The notes: generated by a model not told the origin, from the sequence alone. 64,000 nucleotides of DNA from Oscillospiraceae bacterium (GCA_017458085.1 JAFTGE010000033.1:1-64000); one strand, 5' to 3'; shown: positions 24,018 through 32,961, counted from the first letter of the stretch. Translations and numbers: made by a program.

Positions 24018-24620
24018 TTACGCGCCGGTGCTGCCGCTTCCGCTGCCGGTAGAAGTGGCCGGCGTATACACGGACTTATACCAGTTATTATAGGTACTGG
24101 TGCTGGTATCATCACCGGTGCGGGATTTTACCAGTCCATCCTCCCTGGGATCGGCTGCAAGGGACAGGGTCTCTGTTCCCGGCTCGATGCTTGATTCCTT
24201 GGTCTGGGACTCAATGGACGGGCGGGCCGCTGTGCAGTTATAGAGCACATGGCGGATGGCATTCACATCGCCGTCAAACTCAAAAAGCAGTGCGAAATAG
24301 ACAGATTCCGTATTGTCGCTTCTCTCAATCAGGACGCCATTACTGTCCTTTTCCTCCTGCAGGATGTCGGTGCGGAACCACTCTGGAATCAGGGCCATCT
24401 CCAGATCACCGGAATAGCCGTTGTTACTCGTAGAGCGGAAATAGACCACACCGTCCGCATAGAACGGCGAGGACTCCCCTTCTGCATCCAGCGAGAGGGA
24501 TACTGCGCCCGGAATCGCCACCGGTTTTGCATAGGTGAATGTGCCGTCATCCCCCTTGGTCAGGATCGCGGCATGTACATTTTTCAGGTTGTACTTGACC
24601 TTATTCTTCTTATTCGCCAT
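24018..24620 (-). CDS. Major tail (tube) protein, phi13/siphovirus type
   Basis: 200 residues. The sequence [53 protein letters not shown] and [15 protein letters not shown] is the standard pattern of the phage major tail protein family, a beta-barrel tube subunit that assembles around the tape measure. The C-terminus ends [12 protein letters not shown], whose last seven residues and 23 bases are shared with the capsid protein. A Ser/Gly tail of this kind would be exposed on the tube surface. Confidence 0.9.
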   Translation of the reverse strand: MANKKNKVKYNLKNVHAAILTKGDDGTFTYAKPVAIPGAVSLSLDAEGESSPFYADGVVYFRSTSNNGYSGDLEMALIPEWFRTDILQEEKDSNGVLIERSDNTESVYFALLFEFDGDVNAIRHVLYNCTAARPSIESQTKESSIEPGTETLSLAADPREDGLVKSRTGDDTSTSTYNNWYKSVYTPATSTGSGSGSTGA

Positions 24621-24979
24621 TAGCTTACCTTTCTTTCAAAGGAGTACAGGACTTCGTAGAGCTTCTCACTCTCGATCCATACCTCCGATTTGTCATAAAA
24701 AATGTCATGATCATCCAGCACGCTCTCGATCAGGAGCTCCTTTTCCGGATTCTTCTCATCGGTATAAAGTTCCAGATGCACGACATCTATCTTCAGATAT
24801 ACCCTTCCATCGGCACCGAAATGGTCTGCCGCAGGGATCAAAAATGTAATAAAAGGCGGCTCGGGAGATTCTCCCTCTGCAAAATGATCATATGCATATG
24901 GAAGACCGATCTCCTCCATGATGTCGATCAGATCCTGCATCGGATTTTCGTTAGCCGCTGCAGCCTTCCTTTTAGCCAC
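24620..24979 (-). CDS. Head-tail joining / tail completion protein
   Basis: 119 residues. The fold pattern ([60 protein letters not shown]) is that of tail terminator (gpU-like) proteins, which cap the tube and join it to the head. The stop overlaps the major tail protein start region by one base, and the ORF overlaps the gp10-like gene by 8 nt, consistent with a tightly coupled morphogenesis operon. Confidence 0.75.
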   Translation of the reverse strand: MAKRKAAAANENPMQDLIDIMEEIGLPYAYDHFAEGESPEPPFITFLIPAADHFGADGRVYLKIDVVHLELYTDEKNPEKELLIESVLDDHDIFYDKSEVWIESEKLYEVLYSFERKVS

Positions 24980-25358
24980 CGCTAAGCCCCCTTTCGATAT
25001 CTCTCATCAGTTCCTCCTCCGCAGCTTCCTCGGCAGGTGCGATGTGCGGAATGGCCCGGGCTCTGCCGCCGCCCCGCTTGGCATGGCCATGCTCTAAGAG
25101 GTGCGCCAGCATGTATCTGGTCGGAGAATAGACCGTTACCTCCAGCTGCGTGGAAGTTTCCTTCGTATTCTTTGTCCGCCAGCTCTTTGCATAACGCCCG
25201 GTCTTAACAGGAGCGGTATCCCGAATCGTATTCTTTACGGAATTGCCCGCCTTGGTCACAGCCGCCTTTACGGTCTGCGCCGCGAGGTCGCTATATTCCT
25301 CCAGCTGCTCATTCACGGCATCGGCCAGCTGGTCGATTTTTATTTTCTGGTTTCCCAT
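24972..25358 (-). CDS. HK97 gp10-like head-tail joining protein
   Basis: 128 residues. It is a short helical protein with the signature of the HK97 gp10 family: KAAVTKAGNSVKNTIRDTAP, VKTGRYAKSWRTK, and HLLEHGHAKRGGGRARAIPH. Family members are needed for neck or tail completion in siphoviruses. It lies between the adaptor and tail terminator genes, the usual order. Confidence 0.88.
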   Translation of the reverse strand: MGNQKIKIDQLADAVNEQLEEYSDLAAQTVKAAVTKAGNSVKNTIRDTAPVKTGRYAKSWRTKNTKETSTQLEVTVYSPTRYMLAHLLEHGHAKRGGGRARAIPHIAPAEEAAEEELMRDIERGLSGG

Positions 25359-25367
25359 ACCGTCTCC

Positions 25368-25706
25368 TTATCGCACTGTGCGTGTGGCCTTAAAACGGAT
25401 GACCTGATTCTGATAATTCATCATGTCCACGGATTCAATGTTGTAGGTTTCTCCGCGAAACACAATCCGGTACTTATCAGAGGCCACCTCTGCCAGTTCC
25501 GAACAGAACCGCACCTCAAAAGTGACGGATTTCTGTTCAGTTGTAATGGCGCTCTCCGTCTCTTCCTTCTGCCAGGTACTGACATAGGCATGGCAGGAAT
25601 AGTAATCCGACCAGGTGTTTTTGTGGTTTCCGTACTTATCCACGGTTACCGCATTCTTCTGAAATTCGATCCTCTGCGAGAACCGTGCGATCCTTCGCTC
25701 CATCAC
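25368..25706 (-). CDS. Head closure / head-tail adaptor protein
   Basis: 112 residues. A small beta protein (RIARFSQRIEFQKNAVTVDK, NTWSDYYSCHAYVSTWQ, DKYRIVFRGETYNIESVD) of the SPP1 gp16/HK97 head-closure type that seals the portal after packaging. Its start overlaps the upstream connector gene stop by 4 nt. Confidence 0.85.
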   Translation of the reverse strand: MMERRIARFSQRIEFQKNAVTVDKYGNHKNTWSDYYSCHAYVSTWQKEETESAITTEQKSVTFEVRFCSELAEVASDKYRIVFRGETYNIESVDMMNYQNQVIRFKATRTVR

Positions 25707-26041
25707 AGCACCCCTTCCCGTATGACAAAGAGGAGGCTGCGCAGGGTCAGGGTCAGATCGTGGTGATCCGCCTCCTCCCTGTGTTCATACAGATATCCAA
25801 GGGCATACAAAATCGCAACACGGAGTGTCTCGCGCATGGCGGAGAGTTCTTCCATGGTATAAGTGCCAGTATCATCCGCCGCATCCTCCGTCATAACAAG
25901 CTCCCGCTTATCATCGGCAAGCCTTGCGACATCCGCACATAGCTGCTGGGCCGATACAAGCAGCATACTGATCAGATCATCCTCATCCGAGGAATCCAAG
26001 CGGAGGTATATCTTTGCTTCTTCCAGCGTTATCAGCGCCAT
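25703..26041 (-). CDS. Head-tail connector (gp6/QLRG-like)
   Basis: 112 residues. The helical N-terminus (TLEEAKIYLRLDSSDEDDLI, SMLLVSAQQLCADVARL) and the ELSAMRETLRVAILYALGYL segment fit the gp6-like connector family, which forms a ring under the portal. It follows the capsid gene, behind a hairpin at 26060-26090, as in HK97-type clusters. Confidence 0.85.
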   Translation of the reverse strand: MALITLEEAKIYLRLDSSDEDDLISMLLVSAQQLCADVARLADDKRELVMTEDAADDTGTYTMEELSAMRETLRVAILYALGYLYEHREEADHHDLTLTLRSLLFVIREGVL

Positions 26042-26059
26042 GCGATCCTCCTCTCATAA

Positions 26060-26090
26060 AATGGAGCAGAGGATGTTGCCCCTCTGCCCC
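26060..26090 (-). terminator. Hairpin after the capsid gene
   Basis: GCAGAGG / CCTCTGC stem followed by TCCATTTTAT on the minus strand. A weak or partial terminator that could set the high ratio of capsid to downstream products. Confidence 0.5.
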
Positions 26091-26112
26091 GTTATTCTAT
26101 GACCGGATCAGA

Positions 26113-27351
26113 TCACGCGCCGGTGCTGCCGCTTCCGGATGCCGCCTTCGTACCCTTCATCTTCAGATACTTCACAGTCTCCGGAAGGATCAGCTTTCCA
26201 TCCACTCTCTGGGTGGTAAGGAAGCCGACCTGATCCGTCGCAGCGTACAGCTCGTTGAGTCTGCGGAAGGTACGGTTGCTTCTGTCAGCGACCCAGTAAT
26301 AACTGTAGTCACCAAAGCAGATCGCCTTCTCGCCCTTCGCAGGCGCCGGCATATAGCTGGAGGTGTAAATCGGGCGGCCCAGAATGGTATCGGGCTTTGC
26401 GATGTCCAGGGACGGCTTCCAGATATAGTTGCCGTTATTATCCTTCAGCGTCATCAGCTGCAGGAGCACCGCCTCGTTGCAAAGGAAGGCCGCCTTTCTG
26501 CGATACGGAGCCTTCAGGCTGTAGTACAACTGGAAGATCTCATCGAAGGTCAGTGCGGTCTCGGATGCCGCTGTCACGCCCAGCTCTGCCCCGTTGGTAT
26601 CGTGCAGGAGGCCGGTCGGCTGCTTCTCACCGGTACCAGTAATGAACGCCTTCTCCTCCGCATTGCCCATGGTCACACCGAAGCGGTCTGCGATATAGGC
26701 TGCAATATCGAATGCGGAATCATGCAGAAGCTCATTGCTGACCTTGATCATCGTTCCCAGCTTATATGCGGACAGCGTGGTCTGCGCGAACTTCGTGTTG
26801 GTTTCCGGGATTGCCTCGCCCTCATCGATCCAGCTGGCTTCCATCACATCGTTGGCAATCGGGATCTTACGGGTGCCGGACGCGGTGCGGATGACATGCG
26901 CCATGCGACGGAAGATGTTATTCTCCTCCAGGCCGTGGATCAGCTGACGCTCAAACTCATCCGGAACGGTAAAGCCGCCATCGGTATCCACACCGACAGA
27001 CAGCGCGTTGCGCACATCCGGTGTCACAGAGCCACGCATCATATCCCAGAACGCGCCGGTGTACTCATCACTCGCAGTGGGAGTACCAGCCGCTTTCTTG
27101 GGTGTATCGGCAACGGGTGCGCCCATCACAGGACGGGAGGTCGGCTTGGCAAGCTCCGCCTCAAACGCCATCTGGTTTTCCAGACGCTCGATCTCTGCGC
27201 CGAGGGCATGTACATCCGCAGCCATCTTGTCGTACTGTTCCACCGCTTCCTTCGGGACAAGGCCATTCTCGTCGCGGTGCTCCTCCAGAAAGTTCTTCGT
27301 CTGCTCCCAGAGGGTGTTTCTCTTATTTCTCAGTTCCATGATCTTAGACAT
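26113..27351 (-). CDS. HK97-type major capsid protein
   Basis: 412 residues from the ATG at 27351 (AGAGGA 5 nt upstream). Residues 1-95 are a coiled-coil delta domain (ELRNKRNTLWEQTKNFLEEH) that acts as internal scaffold and is removed by the prohead protease. The HK97 fold follows (DTDGGFTVPDEFERQLIHGL, ASWIDEGEAIPETNTKFAQT, AFITGTGEKQPTGLLHD). It ends ASGSGSTGA, the same last residues as the major tail protein. It forms the head shell. Confidence 0.95.
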   Translation of the reverse strand: MSKIMELRNKRNTLWEQTKNFLEEHRDENGLVPKEAVEQYDKMAADVHALGAEIERLENQMAFEAELAKPTSRPVMGAPVADTPKKAAGTPTASDEYTGAFWDMMRGSVTPDVRNALSVGVDTDGGFTVPDEFERQLIHGLEENNIFRRMAHVIRTASGTRKIPIANDVMEASWIDEGEAIPETNTKFAQTTLSAYKLGTMIKVSNELLHDSAFDIAAYIADRFGVTMGNAEEKAFITGTGEKQPTGLLHDTNGAELGVTAASETALTFDEIFQLYYSLKAPYRRKAAFLCNEAVLLQLMTLKDNNGNYIWKPSLDIAKPDTILGRPIYTSSYMPAPAKGEKAICFGDYSYYWVADRSNRTFRRLNELYAATDQVGFLTTQRVDGKLILPETVKYLKMKGTKAASGSGSTGA

Positions 27352-27403
27352 ATGGATCCTCTTTCTCCGGCAAAAGCGTGCCGGTCGCATTTGTTTTTGG
27401 CAT

Positions 27404-27439
27404 GAAAAAAGCCGGCTCCTTATCTCAGGTAAGCCAGCT
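27404..27439 (-). terminator. Terminator-like hairpin upstream of the capsid gene
   Basis: AGCTGGCT (within the protease 3' end) pairs with AGCCGGCT, then TTTTTT. The capsid ATG is about 53 nt further and the interval shows no promoter, only a CCGGCA/TGCCGG hairpin before the ribosome site. Confidence 0.65.
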
Positions 27440-28373
27440 GTTTTTCTAAAATGAGATAGGGGACGCTGCCGTCCGATGTCGTTCCGTCCAGGCCGATCAC
27501 AATGTCCGCTGCATCCCCGGGACTATCCGTTAAACCGTCAGGAGTAACAGGTGAGATTGCCCCATCTTCACCGGGATCGTTTACCGCACGATCTCCAATG
27601 TCATCGGCTGCAGTTGCACTTTCCACGGCTGCATCAGCACCGCCGCTATCGCCAATATTGCCCATATCGTAATACCCCAGCCTGTTGAGGATGGTCTCGC
27701 TCATAAGCCTTGAAGAATAGAGCGTTGCCTCCTGCTCCCAGGCACCGGTCACATCCTCGGATGTGGCTACCTTTCCGGTATCGCCGCCATTTGTATCCTC
27801 GGTATCCGCATTCTCCTGTTCCGGGCTTTTCTGGTCCGAAAACAGGATGGCATCGGCAAAGCCAAGTTCTACTGCCTTTCTTGCATTTAGCCAGGTTTCA
27901 TCACTCATCAGCTTGCTGATACGGTTTCTGGTAAGCCCGGTCTTGGCCACATAGGCGTTGATGATGGACTCTTTGATCTCATTGAGTGTGCTGATTGCCT
28001 TTTCCATGTCCTTGGCATTTCCCATGGCGATGGTGGCCGGATCGTGGATCATCAGCATGGAGACAGGACTCATGAGCACCGTATCTCCTGCCATGGCGAT
28101 CACGGATGCGGCGGATGCTGCAATCGCATCGATCTTCACCGTTACCGCTCCGGGATATTCTCCGAGCATCGTGTAGATCTCAGCCGCTGCAAAGACATTT
28201 CCACCGGGCGAGTTGATATACACGGTAATATCCCCCGTCTCCGCATTTAATTCCTCCCGGAATGCTCTGGGCGTTACTTCGTCTCCCCAGAAGGATTCCG
28301 AGTCTATCGGCCCTTCCAGGCGAAGTACCCTCTCGCCTGCATCATTCCGGATCCAGTTCCAGAATTTCTTCAT
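27420..28373 (-). CDS. ClpP-like prohead protease (Clp S14 type)
   Basis: 317 residues. The N-terminal 190 residues are a ClpP fold: VYINSPGGNVFAAAEIYTML, catalytic serine in DAIAASAASVIAMAGD (about residue 97) and histidine in MLMIHDPAT (about 122). The acidic, low-complexity C-terminal third (after about 195) is unlike ClpP and probably acts as scaffold or is autoprocessed. It cleaves the capsid delta domain during head maturation. The start overlaps the portal stop by 4 nt. Confidence 0.92.
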   Translation of the reverse strand: MKKFWNWIRNDAGERVLRLEGPIDSESFWGDEVTPRAFREELNAETGDITVYINSPGGNVFAAAEIYTMLGEYPGAVTVKIDAIAASAASVIAMAGDTVLMSPVSMLMIHDPATIAMGNAKDMEKAISTLNEIKESIINAYVAKTGLTRNRISKLMSDETWLNARKAVELGFADAILFSDQKSPEQENADTEDTNGGDTGKVATSEDVTGAWEQEATLYSSRLMSETILNRLGYYDMGNIGDSGGADAAVESATAADDIGDRAVNDPGEDGAISPVTPDGLTDSPGDAADIVIGLDGTTSDGSVPYLILEKQLAYLR

Positions 28374-29842
28374 CTGCTGTCCTTTCCGGGGTCCTTGCCC
28401 CTGCGCGAATCTCTGCGCTGTTTGTGGCGTTTTGCATGATCATTATCTTTGGACGGCTCGGTCGCAACCGAGTCGGATTCATCCGAGTGTTCCGGAGCAT
28501 CATCCGAAGAAGGCCGTTCATCCCCTTTGGAATCTTCATCCGGCTTTCCCGCTCCCTTTTTCTCACGCATCGCTTCCGCATTCTGCCCGTATCCGATACC
28601 GGCATCCCGAAGTTTCACATAACTGCCGTTCAGATAATAATCATCGCCGCCTTCCTCTGCCGGGATCAGATCCATGTTCTCCAACCGACGGATATCGTTC
28701 GGTGAAAGAAAACCGTTGGAAAACCCGACTGCATACCCGTTCATGCGGCTCTGGTAATCCCCGCGCAAAAGTCCGTCCACATTGAATTTCGGGAAGTATT
28801 CATCCTGCTCCTCTCCCACCAGCACATCCTTAATGATGGCCTGTTCGATCCTGGTCAGCCACGGCATCAGCGTATGCTGGACAAAATCAATTGACTGGTG
28901 CTCGATATTGGAGAAGGTCGCTCTTTTCAGGTCCTGCACCATATGTGGCGGTACCCTGAAAATGCGGCATATCTCCTCCACCCCGAACTCTCTGGTGGAA
29001 AGGAACTGTGAATCCTCCGGCGGCAGACTGATCGGTTTGTAGTGCATGTTTTCTTCCAGCACCGCAACCTTATGCGCGTTGTTTGCGCCGCCGTAGACCG
29101 CCGCCCAGTTATCCCGGATCTTCTGCGGATCCTTGAGCACGCCCGGGTGCTCTAAAACACCGCTTGGCTGTGCGCCGTTGCGAAAGAAGGAACTGCCATA
29201 CTTTTCAACGGCAAGGGTTGTACCCAGGGTATTTTTCATCATCGCTATCGGCGAAAAACCGACGAGCCCGTTAAAACCAAGCCCCGGGATATGCAGGATC
29301 TCTTCCCGTTTGAAATAGATGTCCCTGTTATTCTCTCCCGGCGTCTCATCCGTATAGGCATGGTAGATGTAATAGATCTCCCCGGCATCATTCCTGTCCA
29401 CTTCCACATTTTCGGGAAGCAGCGGATAGAGACCCAGAATGCCGTTTTTCCCATCCCGGATGATTTGGGAATACGAGTTCCCCCATAGCAATAGATGCAT
29501 CATGGCCGCTTCCCGCCAGGAAAAGCTCGTCATCTCCGGGTTCGGCTGACGATACAAAAGCTTATACAACGGATGATCCGTTGCGCGTTCCTTTCCGGAT
29601 CCGCTCTCGGTAAATCGGTAAAGATGCAGCGGCAGTGACGCCACCGATTCCGCCAAAAGCCTCACGCAAGCATAGACGGTTGCAATCTGGAGCGCCGAGC
29701 GTTCATCCACATTTTCGCCTGCATTGCTCATGCCGAATACGAACACCCCACCGGAGTCACGCACATTGTCGGTGATCTCAGGCAACGCCTTTTTAGGGGC
29801 ATCCCTTGGGCTTCCAATGCCCAACCATTCTCGAATACTCAT
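28370..29842 (-). CDS. Portal protein (HK97/lambda type)
   Basis: 490 residues from the ATG at 29842 (GGAGG 10 nt upstream); the ORF's earlier start has no ribosome site. Clear portal motifs: QIATVYACVRLLAESVASLP, HPLYKLLYRQPNPEMTSFSW, SYSQIIRDGKNGILGLYPLL, GVEEICRIFRVPPHMVQDLK and FVQHTLMPWLTRIEQAI. The C-terminal 60 residues are charged and disordered. It forms the dodecameric DNA entry ring of the head. Confidence 0.95.
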   Translation of the reverse strand: MSIREWLGIGSPRDAPKKALPEITDNVRDSGGVFVFGMSNAGENVDERSALQIATVYACVRLLAESVASLPLHLYRFTESGSGKERATDHPLYKLLYRQPNPEMTSFSWREAAMMHLLLWGNSYSQIIRDGKNGILGLYPLLPENVEVDRNDAGEIYYIYHAYTDETPGENNRDIYFKREEILHIPGLGFNGLVGFSPIAMMKNTLGTTLAVEKYGSSFFRNGAQPSGVLEHPGVLKDPQKIRDNWAAVYGGANNAHKVAVLEENMHYKPISLPPEDSQFLSTREFGVEEICRIFRVPPHMVQDLKRATFSNIEHQSIDFVQHTLMPWLTRIEQAIIKDVLVGEEQDEYFPKFNVDGLLRGDYQSRMNGYAVGFSNGFLSPNDIRRLENMDLIPAEEGGDDYYLNGSYVKLRDAGIGYGQNAEAMREKKGAGKPDEDSKGDERPSSDDAPEHSDESDSVATEPSKDNDHAKRHKQRRDSRRGKDPGKDSR

Positions 29843-29994
29843 TAATAGAATTCCTCCATCATATTTAAAGCTTCCCGAATGACCAGGAAGCCAATCAGAA
29901 TCAGTGTTATCATGTTGCTCTCTTGCCTCCATTGAGCCGAATAAATCCCATTTCTGGTTCAGTTTTTTCTTCTTCTGTGGTAAGCTAAAAATGT

Positions 29995-30014
29995 GGGATT
30001 GTACAATTAATCCC
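29995..30014 (+). promoter_or_regulatory. Inverted repeat upstream of the orphan antitoxin
   Basis: GGGATT-N8-AATCCC, 27 nt before the ATG; candidate autoregulatory operator. No convincing -35/-10 pair is visible. Confidence 0.35.
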
Positions 30015-30040
30015 TAACGCCCAGCAAAGGAGGTGCCATC

Positions 30041-30265
30041 ATGACAATGGTTACCCAGAAGGCCATTCAGCAGGGTTTTGAAAAGATGCAGAAGCTTCCG
30101 CATGACAAACTGAAGCTGCTTCTTAGCATCATTGACCAGTTCTCCTCTGACACATCTACTGCTTCCACCGTTACTCTTGGGCTTGCAGAAGGGAAATACC
30201 ATATCCCAGAGGATTTCAATCAGTACGATGATGAAATCGCAGCGATGTTTGAAGCCAAACCATAA
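30041..30265 (+). CDS. Antitoxin-like protein without an adjacent toxin
   Basis: 74 residues on the plus strand, ATG at 30041 behind a strong AAAGGAGG. The N-terminus (AIQQGFEKMQKLPHDKLKLL) is a short helical segment of the DUF2281-like antitoxin type. The C-terminus LGLAEGKYHIPEDFNQYDDE aligns without gaps to the tail of the antitoxin at 22762 (IGIAKGKFTLHGDFDADNDA), the part that masks PIN toxins. No toxin ORF follows; the terminase gene ends 31 bp away on the other strand. It may protect against host toxins or be a remnant of a pair. Confidence 0.7.
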   Translation: MTMVTQKAIQQGFEKMQKLPHDKLKLLLSIIDQFSSDTSTASTVTLGLAEGKYHIPEDFNQYDDEIAAMFEAKP

Positions 30266-30295
30266 AGACTTTGATACACACTCATTGTACTTTTC

Positions 30296-31927
30296 TTAAA
30301 ATACGAGCAGGCCGCGATCCGGTTTGTCATACACACTGCTCGTCTCCTCGTGGCGAATGCAGCGATCCAGCGCCATAATCGCGGCGACGATGCCATCGAT
30401 CTTTTCCGGTGATTTTGCCTTGGTAGGCTTGATGTTTTCGGCAGGATCTCTGTCTACCACGACATTCCCCGCCATCCATCTCATCACCGGATTACCGCCA
30501 TGAATGATCTTTCCTTCCATAAGGAGCTTATAGAATTCTTTCGTCGGCGGACTCATATCCTTATAACCCTGTCCAAAGGGCACAACGGTAAATCCCATAC
30601 CCTCCAGATCCTGTACCATTTGGGTGGCTCCCCAGCGGTCAAATGCGATCTCCAGGATGTGATATTCCTTGCCAAGTTCCTCTATGAATTTCTCGATGAA
30701 TCCGTAGTGGATGACATTTCCTTCCGTTGCCATCATATATCCCTGCTGCTGCCAGACATCATACGGGACGGATGCTCTACGCACCCGCAAAGGGATCGTA
30801 TCTTCCGGGATCCAGAAGAAGGGCAACAGGATATATTTCTCTTCCGGCGTGCGCGGTGGGAACATCAGCACAAAAGCGGTGATGTCTCCGGTGCTGGATA
30901 GATCAAGACCGCCATAACAGTCCCGCCCCCGCAGTGCATCCATATCAATCGGTATATCGCCAAGATCATAGATCTGCTCCGGTATGAACCGTGTCAGGCT
31001 TGATACCCACATGTTCAGGCGCAGCTGCTTAAACACATTCTCTTCTGCCGGATTATCAATCGCTTCCCGGAACATATCCCGCACGCGGTCGATCTGGATC
31101 GTCTGTCCCAGCGATGGGTTTGCCTTATACCAGTTGGCTTCATCCGTCCAGTCATCCTCATCGGACAGTCCGTAAACCACCGGATAGAAGGTCGGATCGA
31201 TCTTCCGCCCGGACAGGATATCCAGGGCTTTCTGATGCAGCTCATAGCAGATCGATTCCTTATCGGTACCGGCTGTTGTGATCAGAAAGTAAAGCGGCTG
31301 CTCTCTGGCATCACCGGAGCCTTTGGTCAGGACATCATAGAGTTTTCTGTTGGGCTGGGCGTGTACTTCATCCAGCACCAGTCCTGATACATTCAGGCCG
31401 TGTTTTGTACCGACTTCCGCCGACAGCACCTGATAAAATCCGGCATTCTTATAATTCACAATGCGCTTTGTTGCCGCCATGATCTTTGACCTCTTTAGGA
31501 GCGCCGGGGCCATATCCACCATCTGTTTGGCGACATCAAAGACGATGGATGCCTGCTGCCGATCTGCCGCCGCGCCGTACACTTCCGCTGAGGGCTCGTT
31601 GTCGGCATACAGAAGATAGAGGGCAACCGCCGCTGCCAGCTCTGACTTCCCGTTCTTCTTTCCGATCTCCACATAGGCCGTGCGAAACTGGCGGTTCCCT
31701 TTCTCATCCACGATACCGAAGATGTCCCGGATGATCTGTTCCTGCCAGGGAAGCAGCCAGAACCTTTTTCCTGCCCACTTGCCCTTGGTGTGGCGGAGCA
31801 TTTCGATAAACTTCACCGCGCGGTCAGCCTTTTGCGAATCATAATGCGATGTCGGCAGCATGAACTTTGTCGGCCGGTAATCCTTTAGTTTCGGGTACTT
31901 CGCCGGTCTTCGTTCTCCTCCTGCCAT
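30296..31927 (-). CDS. terL: Terminase large subunit
   Basis: 543 residues. The ATPase domain has a Walker A variant in VEIGKKNGKSELAAAVAL (about 85-95) and Walker B in SGLVLDEVHAQPN. The nuclease domain has its acidic residues in CYGGLDLSSTGDITAF and SPEKIDGIVAAIMALDRC. It drives DNA into the prohead and makes the packaging cut. It starts 3 nt after the small subunit stop. The family is that of HK97-like siphoviruses, generally cos-type. Confidence 0.95.
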   Translation of the reverse strand: MAGGERRPAKYPKLKDYRPTKFMLPTSHYDSQKADRAVKFIEMLRHTKGKWAGKRFWLLPWQEQIIRDIFGIVDEKGNRQFRTAYVEIGKKNGKSELAAAVALYLLYADNEPSAEVYGAAADRQQASIVFDVAKQMVDMAPALLKRSKIMAATKRIVNYKNAGFYQVLSAEVGTKHGLNVSGLVLDEVHAQPNRKLYDVLTKGSGDAREQPLYFLITTAGTDKESICYELHQKALDILSGRKIDPTFYPVVYGLSDEDDWTDEANWYKANPSLGQTIQIDRVRDMFREAIDNPAEENVFKQLRLNMWVSSLTRFIPEQIYDLGDIPIDMDALRGRDCYGGLDLSSTGDITAFVLMFPPRTPEEKYILLPFFWIPEDTIPLRVRRASVPYDVWQQQGYMMATEGNVIHYGFIEKFIEELGKEYHILEIAFDRWGATQMVQDLEGMGFTVVPFGQGYKDMSPPTKEFYKLLMEGKIIHGGNPVMRWMAGNVVVDRDPAENIKPTKAKSPEKIDGIVAAIMALDRCIRHEETSSVYDKPDRGLLVF

Positions 31928-31930
31928 GCA

Positions 31931-32395
31931 TCAGTCCTCCAGTAGTTCTTCCATCTCATCGCGATTCATGTTGTCGCCTCCCGCGATCAGTCGGCTGCGC
32001 GCGGCCGGTGTCAGCCCCAACTCCTGCGCGTATTTGTACATGAGTCTCGAATAGTTCTGTGCGATGGCCACCTGCGGAAACTGCTGCGGATACCCGGACG
32101 GGGTGATATAAAAGAGTCCGCGCTCATTTAAGAAATCCGTCGCTTCCTTCCATCTGGCATAGGCGTCGCAGTACTGTTCAAAAATGCGCATATCCCAGTT
32201 GGTAAGCACACCGGCTTGCTCCATTTCCTTACAGAGCCGCCGCCATTCCTTCTTACCTTCTTTGCTTAAATCCTTCGGGCAGGCAGGGGCTTTTCTGGTC
32301 GGCTGGGGCTCGTATTCATTCAGGGGCCGATGTCCTGGATTCCCCTCCAGCTTCTTTAGCGCCGTCGGTTTCGGCGTTCTTCCTCTTGTCGCCAT
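31931..32395 (-). CDS. terS: Terminase small subunit, P27 family
   Basis: 154 residues from the ATG at 32395 (AAAGGTGG upstream). The family signature is clear: GRTPKPTALKKLEGNPGHRP, CPKDLSKEGKKEWRRL, and the C-terminal GLTPAARSRL. It recognises the packaging site and loads the large subunit. The HNH endonuclease usually found directly upstream is instead 12 kb away at 44641. Confidence 0.92.
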   Translation of the reverse strand: MATRGRTPKPTALKKLEGNPGHRPLNEYEPQPTRKAPACPKDLSKEGKKEWRRLCKEMEQAGVLTNWDMRIFEQYCDAYARWKEATDFLNERGLFYITPSGYPQQFPQVAIAQNYSRLMYKYAQELGLTPAARSRLIAGGDNMNRDEMEELLED

Positions 32396-32495
32396 GCTCT
32401 TCACCACCTTTCTCTTTTATCAGGCCAAGCCAACTTTCATCCGGTACGAATGCGTCGTAAGGAAGCATCCGCCTGTCTACTGCAAATCGTTTCAT
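32316..32495 (-). CDS. Possible 59-residue ORF overlapping the terS start
   Basis: Minus-strand ATG at 32495 reading MKRFAVDRRMLPYDAFVPDE, then SWLGLIKEKGGEEHGDKR, stop at 32316. The first 33 codons lie in the otherwise empty gap upstream of terS and are open in this frame; the rest overlaps terS in another frame. The ribosome site is weak (AAGGA about 14 nt away). It could be a leader peptide coupled to terS; support is limited to its open frame and position. Confidence 0.35.
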   Translation of the reverse strand: MKRFAVDRRMLPYDAFVPDESWLGLIKEKGGEEHGDKRKNAETDGAKEAGGESRTSAPE

Positions 32496-32523
32496 TTATC
32501 GATTTCACATCCTTCCGAGCATT

Positions 32524-32544
32524 AAAAAAAGAGCCAATGGCTCC
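32524..32544 (-). terminator. Terminator upstream of the packaging genes' neighbour
   Basis: GAGCCATTGGCTC followed by TTTTTTT on the minus strand, with a second GCCC/GGGC hairpin just before it (32561-32585). It closes the 32606 gene's transcript ahead of the packaging genes. Confidence 0.8.
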
Positions 32545-32605
32545 GCTTCATTCTTACGAGAGAAAGCCCATCCGGGCCTCTCTGTCAGTTCTATTGGGCA
32601 TTCGG

Positions 32606-32944
32606 TTACAGAAGGTTATCCGCTTCCAGATCGTCCCAGGTTACTTCCAGCACTTTTTCCAGCTCCTCCCAGGAATCGAGGATCCATCTCGGCGCTCCAA
32701 ATGGTGCTTCGTGGGTCCCGTCCCCATGGGCAGTCAGGTAAAGGCTCTCATCCGTTACCACCAGGCAGCCTTTGTATTCGAAGAGGTAGGCCGCTCCTGA
32801 AAAGTATTCCCAGCAGGTCTTCGCCTTTTTGGAAAAAGCCCTCGGCAGAGAATACTCGACTGCCATGTTCTGGCTTTGGGGGTCGTTTCTGTCAATGGGT
32901 GCCTGGTCGTTGTAGATCAAAATGTCAGCCCTTGCAAACTTCAT
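32606..32944 (-). CDS. Accessory protein of unknown function
   Basis: 112 residues, ATG at 32944 after GGAGG. A soluble alpha/beta protein rich in aromatics (AAYLFEYKGCLVVTDESLYL, DSWEELEKVLEVTWDDLEAD). I recognise no family. It follows the 33237 gene by 17 nt and both are served by the promoter at 33284-33312. The flanking genes are of the kind seen in Clostridia plasmids and conjugative elements. Confidence 0.6.
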   Translation of the reverse strand: MKFARADILIYNDQAPIDRNDPQSQNMAVEYSLPRAFSKKAKTCWEYFSGAAYLFEYKGCLVVTDESLYLTAHGDGTHEAPFGAPRWILDSWEELEKVLEVTWDDLEADNLL

Positions 32945-32961
32945 CGTGCCGTCCTCCTTCT

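Noticed and set aside
26014..27405. 463-codon plus-strand open frame
   Set aside because: It lies entirely antisense to the capsid gene, has low-complexity composition typical of a mirrored coding frame, and has no ribosome site.
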